A stretch of 64,000 nucleotides of DNA from Narthecium ossifragum (GCA_963920575.1 OY986971.1:1178001-1242000), one strand, 5' to 3'; counted from the stretch's first letter, positions 11,235 to 22,525 are shown. Notes: generated by a model from the letters alone, not told the origin. A program made the numbers and translations.

Positions 11235-12914
11235 GTTTTATTACGTTTTTGGTACCTGTAAAATTTTGGATATACCACTTTAGTACTTATAGTTTGATAA
11301 TTACGTTTTTTATACCTATATTTAATTCATATAACATATTTAGTACCTACCGTTAGACGCCGTTATCCAGACTTGACGGCAATCCGCTCACGTGATATCA
11401 CGTGAGTGGTTTTCAGTCAATTTTGACTGATTGGTTTTGCCACCTCATCTTCTCCATCTGTAATCTCACTTCTCTCTCCTCCCTCTCTCTTCTGTGCTCT
11501 GCCTCTCTCTCTCTCTGTCTCTCCCTCCCCTGTCTCTCCATCTCTCCTCTCTCTCCTCTCTGTCTCCCCCTCCCCCTGCCGGATCTCTTCTCTCTCTCCT
11601 CCCTCTCTCTTCCGCGCTCTCTCTCTCTCTGGGTCGTTCAGAGTTGCCGACTATCTGGACGACGGGGTCGACGGTCTTGGCAGCGGGCCGGCGGTCTTCG
11701 GCGGGGTCGGACCCATGAGGTTGCATGTCATTATACAATGATCTCATCTTCTTCTGCTGATTTCTTATTCTCTAATGATATGTTCATAATCACCTATTCA
11801 AGCTTCTGCTCCAATTGCTGAAGGTCCTGATAAGATGTTGAGCTGCACAACAATCAAGTAATAGTCTCAAATGATTCAGAATGATATTCAGAAAAAATTC
11901 TTAGAGCTCATAAATATCAGATGCAGATGAATATGGTGTCCTAGCTTGAATAAAAAGTTTAACAAAGCAGAGCACTGAAGAGATTAGTGCATGGGTTCAC
12001 ACTTGAATTCTACTCAACTAGTCAAGTTGTAACACCAAGGATGGAGTTATATACGCATGCATGGCTTACTCACCTCTAACAGAAGAGAAACAGGAGAATT
12101 GCAACTGTGATGCTAGACTTAGAGTGAGAGAGAGAGGAAAACAGAGAACACTTGTCCTTCTTATAGACTCTCCAACACAAGATCTCAAACAAAATCATTA
12201 GCACCGTGTTTGTATGTATGGAGTTGGCTTCATCATGTAATTGGCAGCGGGCCGGCGGTCTTCGGCGGCGGGTGCGGCCTCTTCGGGGAGAGTTGTTGGC
12301 TATCTGCCCACCCCGCCTTCTTTTCTGATTGGGCGACGAAGAGAAGGGACTGGAGTGCCTCGTCTCACTCATGAGTGGCGACGTCAAGGAGCCGGGGGAC
12401 GTGGAGGGCCTGGGCCTTGGCGCCGCGCAGCTCCTCCTGCGCCACGACGCGCGTCGACTCCAGCTCCAGCGCCACGCCCAACAGCTCATGCCGCAGCTCC
12501 CCTTCCTGCGCACTCATTTGCTTATAGCACCATCCCTGCTTCAAAAAAAGATACTGTGGAGAATAGATGATTACCTCTCTTTGCCAGAGGGAATCCCACG
12601 ACGAGAGGAGATTGCCGTGGTGGATCCGACCACGGTAGGCCTCGCTGGTGGAGCCATTGTTGTGGTGGTGTGTGATCACCTCCTCCTCCATCTGGGCGGT
12701 CTCGTCCACGTCTTCCTGTTTGGCTGCCGAGCGCTGGTGTGACGAGAACCAAGTCACGTGCATTTATTTGCCGTTTGAAAAAATGACGCCGTTAGATGGT
12801 CGGACCAAAACGAAGTGATTTTAATAGTATAGGTACTAAAAACGTAATTATAAAACTATAGGTACTAAAATGGTATATCCAAAATTTTACAAGTACCAAA
12901 AGCATAATTAAACC
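11235..12914. mobile_element. Foldback element A, Mutator-like, 1.7 kb
   Basis: Inverted termini of about 120 bp: the left end (11235-11365) carries TTTTTGGTACCTGTAAAATT and the right end (12780-12914) its reverse complement with few changes. The flanks TTTAGCTTTT (11225-11234) and TTTAGCCTTT (12915-12924) form a 10-bp target duplication with one mismatch, which fits Mutator-like elements (8-11 bp). Both ends contain GACGCCGTTA just inside the terminal repeat. The interior has CT-rich tracts and GC-rich host-like sequence. The string GGCAGCGGGCCGGCGGTCTT is present twice (about 11680 and 12242). No transposase frame is visible, so it is non-autonomous. Confidence 0.7.
12365..12763 (-). pseudogene. 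Probable captured host gene fragment in element A
   Basis: A minus-strand frame of 132 codons inside element A contains a charged, helix-prone segment (EGELRHELLGVALELESTRV) followed by AQEELRGAKAQALHV. This resembles the coiled-coil part of plant FLX-like proteins, but the match is from memory and weak. There is no start region or promoter. Its position within a transposon suggests transduplication of a host exon. Confidence 0.3.
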
Positions 12915-12924
12915 TTTAGCCTTT

Positions 12925-14009
12925 AATTAAAGCCTTACGAAGCATGACTGTCATTTCACATTTAAAAATAGCTAAGGGGAGTGAACAGTGCTCTCCAGTC
13001 CCACATGTACGTCTTTCCTAATAGGGAATGGGACTTTTGAGGAATTTTTTGCAATCTAATACCCCAATGATCAATTTTGTATGCTTGAGAAATTTGATAA
13101 GTTTATGATAGCTCCTCTCGATCAGAGTAAGCTAACAAAGTTCATAACTTTAAGCTATTAAGACACGTAATGATTCTTATGAGGAATAATAGTTCTGAAG
13201 CTAATGAATGTCATGAAAACCAAGAAAACAATTATGCATGAATTCACTGGTGTGAATTGCATTTGATATATGCGTATGATGATTATCAAGAAATCACATA
13301 ACTCGTGTTTTCGTGCGACATTAGCATACTTTCTACACACGTATAGTGATAACCACACGTGACAAATGATATATACGTATGATGCTAGTGTTTTTGTGTG
13401 TGTTTGTTAACTACGCGTGTGAATTTCTGCGTATAGTTAACGACGCATTTAATGCTCGAAGGATGACATGTCTTCTCAAAGGCTGACACTGCCGTACACC
13501 GTACGTGGCCAATCGCTTCTTGTCACATGACGGGGATTTAATACGATCATTGGCTTTCGAAGCAATAGATAAATTATTTTATTATCCGTACCATGTCACG
13601 TCATGTGGCATGACATGCATGTATGATCGGATGATGAAAAGTAAGAATAGGTTGATCATTTTACAGGCTGAGGAGGGATATGAGGTTGAAAAAAAAAAAA
13701 TGATCGGGTATCATATAATAAAAGGTGATCATTAGGGGTATCAGGTCGCAAACAATTCGACTTTTGAGAGTGTACTGCTTAAAGTTGATTGCTATTGTAT
13801 AAATAGGAAAAAAAAGATGAGCATTGACGGAAGCCAAGTCTTTTTTGATGGCGTATATCCGATGACGTCATGGGTGCGATATTGCCAGCACGTGAGTGTG
13901 CAGCAGGGATGTATGTAGTGATAAGAGTTTCAAAGGAAGAGCCCTGTCAGCTGTGCAGGACAATTGGCAACCAGCTGTGGAGGACAATCGGCGAGGATTT
14001 GTTACTAGA
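12925..14009. other. Intergenic DNA
   Basis: No supported gene. Short plus-strand frames at 13505-13735 and 13870-14064 lack coding character or homologues that I recognise. Confidence 0.4.
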
Positions 14010-14265
14010 TGGACCTATATTCACTTTTTGTATTTTAGGATCTTTTTATATTTTTTTTATATAATATGATCTCATATATGTAAGAAACACGTGCATAAAT
14101 TAATACATGTATAAAAAATAATTATACATGTATCATGCTACGTGTATAATCAAGAATTATATGTGTATTAGTTTATACGCGTGTTTCTTATGTGTATGGA
14201 GTCCTATTATACAAAAAAACATGAGAAGGGGTCCTAAAGTGTAAAAAATGAATATCATGAGTTCT
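14010..14265. mobile_element. Foldback MITE, about 255 bp
   Basis: The left half (TTTTTGTATTTTAGGATC..., then GTAAGAAACACGTGCATAAA) matches the reverse complement of the right half (...CACTTTAGGACC, then ATAAGAAACACGCGTATAAA). The two arms are roughly 110 bp each with moderate divergence. The sequence is AT-rich with no ORF of interest. Confidence 0.5.
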
Positions 14266-15269
14266 ATTTGACATAAAGCACCAATTGGCAACCTAAGCCG
14301 GGTATTAAACACGGGGTCCTTTGGATCGAGCATGACTATCTTATGCATCGAGACACTCCTCTTAATTCTATATAACTATTTTTTATATTTATATAACTTT
14401 TATTTTATTAGTTATATAAACTTATCATGTTCTTGATCCAAACGGACCTTTAATGAATCAAATAAATAAGGGCAAAGAAGCATGATTTATAGTTGCAAGT
14501 TACACCTAACTATTAGGCATTAATTAACCCTAAATTATGCACTGATGTGATGTAGGTGAGTTGGTTTTTGTTTGTTAGTGTCCTGACTTTGACGTAGGTA
14601 GTAGAGAATAAATGCTGTCGTATTTTCAAATTTTTAATATTTTAATTTTGTTTAGTTTTCATAGTAATTGAGTCGTTGATTCCGAATTTCGATCCAATGA
14701 AGCAACTTGTGTGAATCAATTGGTTCATATAAAAGTCTTAGAACTTCTAGTGTCCATGAGGAAAAAACCATTATCCAACCCTGGCTTACGGGTTTAATTA
14801 AACAAAAAAAAAAAGGAAAAAACCATCATATGTGACCATACATAACTCATACGGTTTTGTATATAAAATATTCATAAAAACTTATCAAAATTATGTATTT
14901 GTCTCTTAAAAATTTCAGATATTGTGTATACCCCCAAAAAACCTTAGCTCTTTGATGGTTGTAGATGATGATGGTGAGTCAGTGCCGGCGGTGGAGTTTG
15001 TGTTGGCAAGAAGTGGCCACGAGTAATGATAATATGTATTAGTTTGATATGGATATTAAAAGAAAACTAAATTGTGGAGCAGAGAGAAGATATAGTGGTA
15101 CCTATAAAATTGCCTTTGTTTTGATAATAAAAAAACCTTTATTTTCTATTAAACCTGCATCCTGACTAGAATGGTTATAATAAGTGATTTATAAGAGAAG
15201 AGATAAAAGGAGGAGATTTTCATATATATAACAGCTGACATATAGTCTGAAACGTGGTTCAAATGAGTA
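14266..15269. other. Intergenic DNA
   Basis: AT-rich with homopolymer runs. I see no gene and no clear repeat structure. Confidence 0.45.
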
Positions 15270-15397
15270 GTGATTTGTGCACATGGGATGTACCCATGTG
15301 CACAAACACTGTCTATTGTATTGAATCGGGATGTGTGCCCGATTCAATTCAACGATAAGGATTTGTGTACATGGGTACATCCCATGTACACAAATCA
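15270..15397. mobile_element. Three-hairpin mini-element, copy 2
   Basis: Compact version of the element at 421-665. Hairpin 1 is 15274-15306 (arm TTTGTGCACATGGG, loop ATGTA). Hairpin 2 is about 15321-15347 (TTGAATCGGG...CCCGATTCAA). Hairpin 3 is 15360-15396 (arm GATTTGTGTACATGGG, loop TACAT). The first and third hairpins contain almost the same arm sequence. Compared with copy 1, GTACATGGG has become GCACATGGG in hairpin 1 with the matching change on the other arm, so pairing is preserved. Confidence 0.55.
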
Positions 15398-15579
15398 TTT
15401 TCGGATTCGAATATAAACCACCTATGGTCAAGATTGGAGGCTTCTCCTATCCATAGGCCATAGCCTCCGGTGTGGACACAAAAAAAAGTTTGTCAACTCC
15501 ATGCTTTCTTTAATTTCTTCAGGTCGAAGAGAGCCGATTCAGTTGAATCCGTCAGGTCTCCGTCAGGTCGTAGTATGAT

Positions 15580-16140
15580 GTAAGAAGACGGGATCGAGAT
15601 AATGGTATTGTTTTTTTTTAAAAAAAAGATAAGCCCGGAGGCTGGGGTACAATCAACTAGACAACCTTCTACGAAGGATTACCAAATCCGACTCCTGATT
15701 ATTCACACAAAAAATATTAGTAAAAACTTTGGCTTGACCAGCAACCCAATCCATTGTCATCCATTGGGCTATTTCTTGTGATGTCCAAACAGCTCAAGTT
15801 AAGAAAAGGAAAATAATAAAAGAGAAAAATTGTCTGCGCTCTAGTAATAAAACAAAAATTGTCATGTAGTTCTGGTAGTTATAGTCAAAAAAGCAAAAAA
15901 GAAAAGAAGAGAAAAGAATTTGTTATACAGTTTTAGGCAAAGAAAGAGACAGTTGAAGATATAAATAGTTGCTAATATTAAAGATAAGAGTAAATTACAC
16001 TTTTGTAGAATAAGATAACGGACAACCAATTTTGTACAATAATATGCGTATTACACGGATTATGGCATGGAAGCCAGGGTTATGGATCCTAATCTTTTCT
16101 GCAATTTATTTTATATAAATCAACCAGTCATAGGTCTAGA
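15580..16140 (+). repeat. Family flank block (also at 29150-29635)
   Basis: From AAGAAGACGGGATCGAGAT (about 15588) through TCCATTGGGCTATTTCTTGT (about 15760) to TAGGTCTAGACAAAGCACAT (about 16145) this block is nearly identical to 29150-29635. An insert of about 130 bp at 15605-15745 (AGATAAGCCCGGAGGCTGGG...) is missing from the other copy. Here the block lies just downstream of membrane-protein copy 2; the other copy lies upstream of copy 3 and has no gene attached. It marks the duplicated unit. Confidence 0.65.
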
Positions 16141-16191
16141 CAAAGCACATGAAGCACTGTACATATCTAATTACATCCCGGCGGCCGCCGA

Positions 16192-16632
16192 TCAAAGAGC
16201 AAGCTGGAGAGAGGCGCCAAGACAATAGACGGCGATGGTGGCCGCCACGACCATCCCCATGAGGATTCGAATGACGCTGGATGATCCCTGGCGAGCTGTG
16301 CACATCCCACCCGCCAGTGCTGAATAATAGCCAACAAACACCAGCAACAGCACAAAGGTCACCAAGGCCATGGCTGCATAGCACTTGTAGAGCGTCGGCT
16401 TGTGTCCGGCGTCCGACAACGGGGCCACCGGTGTGAAGGTTTTGGTGATAGCGCAGATGCCCATCATCGCCACTAGACTGACGGCGGACTTGGACACCCC
16501 GAGTCCGCTGCGTGCCGGATGGGTGGGCTGCAGCGCCAGGGGGCCCAGCGGTGTCTCCTCCGATGCGGCCGGCAAGGAATATGAGACTCCATTGCTACCG
16601 TTCTCGATGTCATGCCCAGGAGTATCCGCCAT
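16192..16632 (-). CDS. Small membrane protein of a local family, copy 2
   Basis: Single-exon gene of 146 residues, about 95% or more identical by eye to copy 3. An acidic, polar N-terminus (MADTPGHDIENGSNG) leads to the motif HPARSGLGVSKSAVSLVAMM, then three predicted membrane segments (about residues 50-70, 82-109 and 121-143) and the Cys-containing loop GGMCTARQGSSS. The start at 16632 is preferred over an in-frame ATG at 16683 because GCCATGGCG is an excellent plant start context and the extension is unlike copy 1. Its upstream region matches copy 3 except at the TATA box: CTATTTATAG of copy 3 is CTAGTTAGAG here (about 16811-16820). The coding frame is intact, but transcription may be reduced. 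The function is unknown to me. Confidence 0.7.
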   Translation of the reverse strand: MADTPGHDIENGSNGVSYSLPAASEETPLGPLALQPTHPARSGLGVSKSAVSLVAMMGICAITKTFTPVAPLSDAGHKPTLYKCYAAMALVTFVLLLVFVGYYSALAGGMCTARQGSSSVIRILMGMVVAATIAVYCLGASLQLAL

Positions 16633-16839
16633 GGCTGCCCCTGTTATGTATATGAGAAACCGATTCATAAGAAAGAGATCCAAATTGGTTTAGGACAAAA
16701 CAAGCTAGAAAAAGCAAAAGCAAAAGTATTTGCTGTATACTACCGATTGACAAGAAAGAGAGATCCAATTAGGTATCTGCTTGTATGCCTTTAGCCCTAT
16801 GCCTTCGCTTCTAGTTAGAGAGTTCTAGTTAGAGAGGGG

Positions 16840-17632
16840 GGGGGGGGGGATAATCGTTTGATGTTTTTTATAGATCGAGTTCGGATTGGAGGATGTCTTA
16901 TTGCATTCACGCGTTTTGGTTGGTAAAGTTAGAGAAGTGATTGGGGTACATGTCACGTAGACATGTGCATCGCATATGGTCATATTCAACGGTCCAGATC
17001 TACTCACATCCATTGGCCCTCATCACGTAAGCCAATAATACATGGACATCTCAGTCATGTGCTGAAATGCCATATACACAAATCTTTTTTCGTAAAGTTA
17101 AGGATTCCTTCAGCAATGAATTCGTTCTAGAAAAAGCAACGCGCCAACATCCAAGTCAAGCCATCACTTTCTCGTAATAACATCGGTTGGATGTTAGCGG
17201 CATGTACTCAAAGTCTTTCGTCAAAGGATTCATGGGGGCCTCAAGGCCCTCAAGTAACTAACATCAAATTGATACATGGCTACTTAATTCTTTCATAGAT
17301 TAATTTGTAATAGACTGTATATTTCTATTACATACACAAATTATTTAGCTATGCATAATTTACCTTGAGTGCAATATATATTGGAAAAAGTCTTTGAGAG
17401 TACGTAAAACTTAATTTACAAAGTTGGTAAAAGAAATAAGATCCCAAGGAATTCGAGTTATGCATTTCATATCCCAAGTCCATATGATTCTTTCTAATTA
17501 AAGTCAACATCTTGGGTGAATATGGCCACATGACTACATGAGTAAAGGAGTGCAAGGCAGTGCTCAAAAAGACTTTCTCATCTCCCTAGATGTATATATG
17601 GCAAAATATATGCAGTCATATATCTTTTACTC

Positions 17633-17663
<31 letters not shown>
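16840..17663. other. Intergenic DNA with microsatellites
   Basis: A G-run lies at about 16838-16849 and a (TA)n tract at 17638-17663 adjoins the long-TIR element. The string GTACATGTCACGTAGACATG near 16947 is a decayed hairpin that resembles the mini-elements. There is no gene. Confidence 0.4.
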
Positions 17664-17667
<4 letters not shown>

Positions 17668-18123
17668 ATTTTCGTGGAGGAACCGGTTCCCTATATAGGG
17701 AACCATGATCCTGGCCATCCGATTCCATCGGACGGCCAGGATCTAATATCGCAACTTAAACCACCCATGGTTCCCCTGCCTCCCCTCCCCTCCGCTATCC
17801 ACTCGGACCCGAGCCTCTCTCCCGTGCCCTAGGTGGCGGTCGCGAGATCTCCCGCCGACTCCTCGCCACGCCCCGGCCTCCATCGCCCCGCCCCGGCCTC
17901 CCTCACCACCGACGTCTCCCTCACCACCGACCTCTCCCTCACCACACTCGACATCGCCCGTCCCCTCGACCTCTCCCGTGCCCTAGACGTCGCTACCGCC
18001 GGCCTCCCTCGACCTCGCCACGGCCGGGCCTCCCTCGCACCGCACCGCCCCGGCCTCCCTCGACCTCGCCACGCCCCGGCCTCCCTCGCACCGCACCGCC
18101 ACGGCCTCCGCTTCTCTGTCGAG

Positions 18124-18192
18124 ATGAAGGTGACCGTGGTCTCTCGTAACGGCAGAGAGGTCATCGAGGATCGGATCAAGATCAAGGACTCG
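18124..18192 (+). pseudogene. Captured first exon of enoyl-CoA reductase (CER10-like)
   Basis: ATG at 18124 opens MKVTVVSRNGREVIEDRIKI followed by KDS, which closely resembles the conserved N-terminus of plant very-long-chain enoyl-CoA reductase (ECR/CER10, the last step of fatty-acid elongation in the ER), whose N-terminal ubiquitin-like region starts MKVTVVSRSGREV. The match ends at a GT donor at 18193, as expected for exon 1, and intron-like T-rich sequence follows. No further exons are present. The same exon start is in the opposite TIR at 22084. Confidence 0.65.
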
Positions 18193-19816
18193 GTTCGTGT
18201 TGTCTTTTGTTTTTCCTTTCTTTCCTTGTGAATGTAGAAAGGCATTTTTTTGTTTGGATTTGTTTTTGTTTTTTGTTTTTTTCGTTTGATCTGGCGAAAG
18301 ATTGCATCTTTTCGCATTTTCCTAAAGTCTCCGTGGATCCGGAATTAGTGGTTGTGATGCTTACATTGCTCTTGTTTGGCGCGTTGGCATGTGTAACATC
18401 TCTTGCATAGCAATATTGATCTTTTTTACTATGTCATGTGTAATCTCTTGCATAGCAATATTTCTAGATTAGTATGGACAATCCATTAAACATTTAGGAA
18501 TATGATAACCATTGCATGCATCTTTTGATTTCAGCTGTGCAATGTTCATGACTAAATTTTCCTTAATGACTCGAAGTGATGCAATGTCATTTCAGATGAA
18601 TGTGTAGTAATCCTTTTTCCTAACATCCTTTTCCCTTGTGAACATGGCATTTCAAACGTTGGTGCCAGTGCTACAAGCTATTGGATTTCTCAATCATGAA
18701 AAATAAGATTCTTATGAGAGCATACTTGCATCTGTATATAGATTATCAAAATGCATTAGGAGAGCTTACCCTTCAAACATATATTAGACAATAGATATTT
18801 CACTTCTTCCTAAATAAAAGTGATACTGGATATTAATAGACTAGTCAAAATCAATCTATATAGAATGTTTACCATGAATTATGAGCAAAAGCTTCCTTGC
18901 TAAACTTGTAAAGAGGTTTGTGTTAGATTCAAGAAAAACCATCAAAAAATAAATTGGGTATAAGGTATTCACATTTCTACGGATGTTTTTTGTATACAAG
19001 TACATTTTAGCTGAAAGGTATAAAGTTTTTAAAAACTTATTATCTTGGTTTCATACCTGTCCCGAACAGAACAAGCGAATTCGGTCTTTTTCTCATTAAG
19101 TTCGTTCCCCAGGGGCACGAATGGGTATAAACAACCATTTCATACAATGTTCATGGCATCTTCAATGTGATGGAAACCATTCCAAATAATTCTGAGAAAC
19201 GTGCATCAGGAGGAGCAACTGAAGGACTGTTTGGAAAGAAAATCTGATGGCTTGGCAATGTTAGTGGAAAGGTATCACAGTTGCTCCACTAATGGTCCTG
19301 TTGAGTACATAATGTACAGAAGCTAATGGCTGTTATATTCTGCCTCTAAATGGGTATTAGACTGCTCTTTAAGGATATCATGTTTATTACTTACCACGTA
19401 CATTATTCTTCGTTATAACTCTATCTGCGTTTGATTTCGAAAATATTTTACTGTTTTTTTTTTATCTTCAATTCATGCTTTCCGATTTTTAAACGATGCT
19501 TTTCTTGATTCCATTAGGGGAAAACAAGGATCTGCTACATCAGGTTCACCAATGTACAAAAGAAAGGGCTGTGAATGAGAGTTTAATCCATTAGCTTTCT
19601 AACAGTTTTAGCTGTATATGGGAGGATGTTTAATCCATTAGCTTGCTCTGTTTAGAGACTCTAAACCATTAGTTTACTCTGTTTAGAGACTCTAAAACCA
19701 TGCTCTTTTCTTTTGATCTTTTTTTGGAAGATAAATCTTCAAAAAAAAGTTGTTGTTAATTGTCCTGTTGAGTACATAATGTACAGAAGCTAATGGCTGT
19801 TATATTCTGCCTCTAA

Positions 19817-20071
19817 ATGGAAGGTGAATTGAAGCATATGGAGACCAGAGCGGAGATGGTTGCCTTGAAGGATAAATTGAAGCAGATGGAGACCATGGCG
19901 GTGATGAAGATCTTAGAAGATGAATTGAAGCGTAGAGAAGCTGAAAATCTTAGGTTGTTGTCGGAGGTGAAGAAAATGCAAAACAAAATTAATTTACTCT
20001 TGTTATTATGTGTCCTCCTTGTATTTACACTAGTTATTGTGTGTTGTTATGGGTTATTATGTGATAGATGA
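19817..20071 (+). CDS. Small coiled-coil protein with C-terminal membrane anchor
   Basis: An 84-residue frame inside the long-TIR element. Residues 1-57 are charged heptad-like helix with a repeated KLKQMETMAVM-type unit. Residues about 59-79 are a hydrophobic anchor (INLLLLLCVLLVFTLVIVCC), and the protein ends GLLCDR. The shape resembles the C-terminal tail of plant GRF-zinc-finger proteins (coiled coil, then membrane helix), which would make it another captured fragment, but no GRF finger precedes it. The sequence just upstream, including its ATG, is part of a direct repeat (about 19281-19340 and 19760-19820). Expression is uncertain. Confidence 0.35.
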   Translation: MEGELKHMETRAEMVALKDKLKQMETMAVMKILEDELKRREAENLRLLSEVKKMQNKINLLLLLCVLLVFTLVIVCCYGLLCDR

Positions 20072-20380
20072 GTGTTGGAGCCAGAAGCACTTGCCAAATT
20101 CTTTCCATGTCCCTGAAACTGAGAACTTATGCATCATTCTTTTCATCATACAGTCGTTAGATCGTTTAGTTTTGTTCAAAGGGAATGATTTGGAGGCTCA
20201 GGGTATGAGTACCCCATGGTTCTTGTTCAAATTCCAGTCGTTAGAGCATTTAACTTTTAATAGTTTGAGCACTCAGTTTTCAGTGCCTATTGCTCACTGA
20301 CTAGTTCCATGCTTGATTGAAAAATCCACATATAGTAGTCCACGATCCAGCATAAATGCAGTAGAATCTAGATATTTTAT

Positions 20381-20667
20381 CTCAAGCTACTTTCATAAGT
20401 TCTTAGCAAGCAAGGACTTTTATACACGACTCAGATTGCTACAACGAACTCTGAAAATTTGTATTCTTAAAATACTAATCACAATTAAGCAATCCTGACT
20501 GAATATTTAGAAATCTGCACTCAAGCTACTTTCATAAGTTCTTAGCAAGCAAGGACTTTTATACACGACTCAGAAAGCAGATTGCTACAACGAACTCTGA
20601 AAATATGTATTCTTGAAATACTAATCACAATTAAGCAATCCTGACTGAATAATCAGAAATCTGCACT
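20381..20667 (+). repeat. Tandem duplication, about 140-bp unit
   Basis: TCAAGCTACTTTCATAAGTT... starts at about 20381 and again at about 20521. Both units continue through GCAATCCTGACTGAATA and AGAAATCTGCAC. The second copy has a short insertion (AGAAAGC). The divergence is low, so the duplication is young. Confidence 0.75.
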
Positions 20668-20919
20668 CCATCAAAAGTTCTTGGGAAGCCCTGAAAATTG
20701 TGAATCACAGTTCTCTTTGACACTATTATTCCTTCAAGTCTCTCATTGCGGACTGCTCTTAGAGTACCACAGCTTCTTATGGCAGATAAGGATCTTTTCC
20801 TTCTCCAAATTGTATTCTGTTTCATGCTTCTGACAACTCCATCTCATCCCGTTGGCGATGGTTGCTATTGCATCAACAAAATAGTTGGACTCACGAATTA
20901 TTGTGTAGCCAAGAGGACG

Positions 20920-20995
20920 TAGGAAGACAAAAGCAGCTCTTCCAACCAACACCATTCCTAGCAATATTGAGCTAACGCCTAGTGATGTTCCAGGG
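20920..20995 (-). pseudogene. Captured exon of a Na+/H+ exchanger (NHX-like)
   Basis: On the minus strand, an acceptor AG at 20997-20996 is followed by PGTSLGVSSILLGMVLVGRA and AFVF. This resembles a conserved transmembrane block of plant vacuolar NHX antiporters as I know them (PGTS.GVSSILLGLVLVGRAAFVF). After AFVF the family sequence is lost and unrelated sequence (LRPLGYTIIRESNYF) follows in frame, so this is a fragment joined to foreign sequence. It sits inside the long-TIR element and no other NHX exons are evident. Confidence 0.55.
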
Positions 20996-21916
20996 CTGCA
21001 GAAAAGAGTACAAAGTAGTGAGCTAGCAGAACAATCAATTCAACAAACAACAATAAGGAATCCACCATGTAAGACATGATAGATGAGCCCATAGCTTTCT
21101 TCTAAACTTTCACTCGTTCACTAAACAAAGTGTTAAAAATATCTACAAATTCTATACTAACAATCAGCAGTTTGAGAATATAGAAATGAGCTGTCAGCAG
21201 AATCAAGATTAAGTCATTAGCAAGACAGGTATGAAACAATAATATAATCCATGTCCAAGAAAGGAATATCGATGTTCTGGTTGCTGAAAGACAAAGTTAA
21301 TGAACAGACACCATAGGAGGCATAGGAATAGCAATCGTTAGTAAGCAACAATAGACAGCATTGGTCATCTGCCCTAAATATAGAGAAAATTGACATAAAG
21401 GGAGCTGCTCCAAGCTGAGGCCTGAAAATTATCAGAGACAACCATTCCTAGGAAGCAGTAAAAAGACCAGATAACATGCTTGACCTCCATAAGAGGGTTC
21501 CTTAGCATAGTAATAAACAGACGACTAACATTTAAGTAAATTAGCTGGTAACAAGTGCATTTGTTTTTGCAAGTCACGAAGAGAAGTGTGCTTAACGAAA
21601 TATAATGTCTGCTGTGAAAATGAAGTATGCCTACTGAAATACACCAAACTTAACATTTCACCAAACAAAAGAGCAAGAGAAGTCAAAGATACAAAAGCAA
21701 GCAAATAAAACAGACAATTCGTGAATCTCCGGCCTTTCTCTTCTCTGATCATGCTAATTGCAATCCTTCTGAGATCAAGGACTTCAAATGTTCTCTGTGA
21801 ACACCACAGAAACTAGCTTCCTCAGAGTTAGTAATCCTTAAGATACAAAAATGCAGTAAAACTGACTTGCTGGATCACATGGAAAGGCTTTTCTGCTAAT
21901 TGCAATCCTTCTGAGA

Positions 21917-22084
21917 TCAAGGCCTTTCTCTTCTCTGATCGTACAGAGCTCGCTTCCTCTGGAGCTCAGACAGCTCCTTCAAGACCTTGAGAAATCGTTC
22001 AAAAAAATCACGGTCACCTTCAAGACCTTGAGCTTGATCCTCGATGACCTCTCTGCCGTTACGGGAGACCACGGTCACCTTCAT
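21917..22084 (-). pseudogene. Chimeric ORF with ECR exon-1 start in right TIR
   Basis: The right TIR carries the same ECR-like start (MKVTVVSRNGREVIED) on the minus strand. After that it continues not into intron but into QAQGLEGDRDFFERFLKVL..., stopping at 21917 after 55 residues. The first 16 residues match the left copy; the rest is new, partly from a repeat of AAGGTCTTGAAGG. It is a fused open frame whose expression would depend on the captured promoter region within the TIR. Confidence 0.45.
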
Positions 22085-22525
22085 CTCGACAGAGAAGCGG
22101 AGGCCGTGGCGGTGCGGTGCGAGGGAGGCCGGGGCGTGGCGAGGTCGAGGGAGGCCGGGGCGGTGCGGTGCGAGGGAGGCCCGGCCGTGGTGAGGTCGAG
22201 GTAGGCCGGCGGTAGTGACGTCTAGGGCACGGGAGAGGTCGAGGGGACGGGCGATGTCGAGTGTGGTGAGAGAGAGGTCGGTGGTGAGGGAGACGTCGGT
22301 GGTGAGGGAGGCCGGGGCGGGGCGATGGAGGCCGGGGCGTGGAGAGGAGTCGGCGGGAGATCTCGCGACCGCCGCCTAGGGCATGGGAGAGAGGCTCGGG
22401 TCCGAGTGGATAGCGGAGGGGAGGGGAGGCAGGGGGTTTAAGTTGCGATATTAGATCCTGGCCATCCGATGGATCATGGTTCCCTATATAACATATAGGG
22501 AACCGGTTCCCCCATGAAAATTCTC

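Larger units (their letters stand above)
17664..22525. mobile_element. Long-TIR transposon with captured gene pieces, 4.9 kb
   Basis: Terminal inverted repeats of about 500-530 bp: left from GAGAATTTTCGTGG (17664), right ending at 22525 as its reverse complement (AAAATTCTC). The arms share GGAACCGGTTCCCTATAT, a GC-rich block of CCTCCCTCGACCTCGCCACG-type repeats, and the start of a gene encoding MKVTVVSRNGREVIED. It lies in a (TA)n tract, so the target duplication cannot be read, but GAG-type ends and very long TIRs suit Mutator-like Pack elements. The interior has fragments of at least two host genes (enoyl-CoA-reductase-like and Na+/H+-exchanger-like), tandem repeats and a coiled-coil/membrane ORF. 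No transposase is seen, so it is non-autonomous. Confidence 0.7.

Noticed and set aside
16945..16990. Possible third three-hairpin mini-element
   Set aside because: Only one imperfect hairpin (GTACATGTC...GACATGTGC) remains; the other two stems are not recognisable.
17829..18317. Arg/Gly-rich minus-strand ORF across the left TIR
   Set aside because: Reading of CCTCCCTCGACCTCGCC repeats in the antisense direction; the sense strand carries the ECR-like exon.
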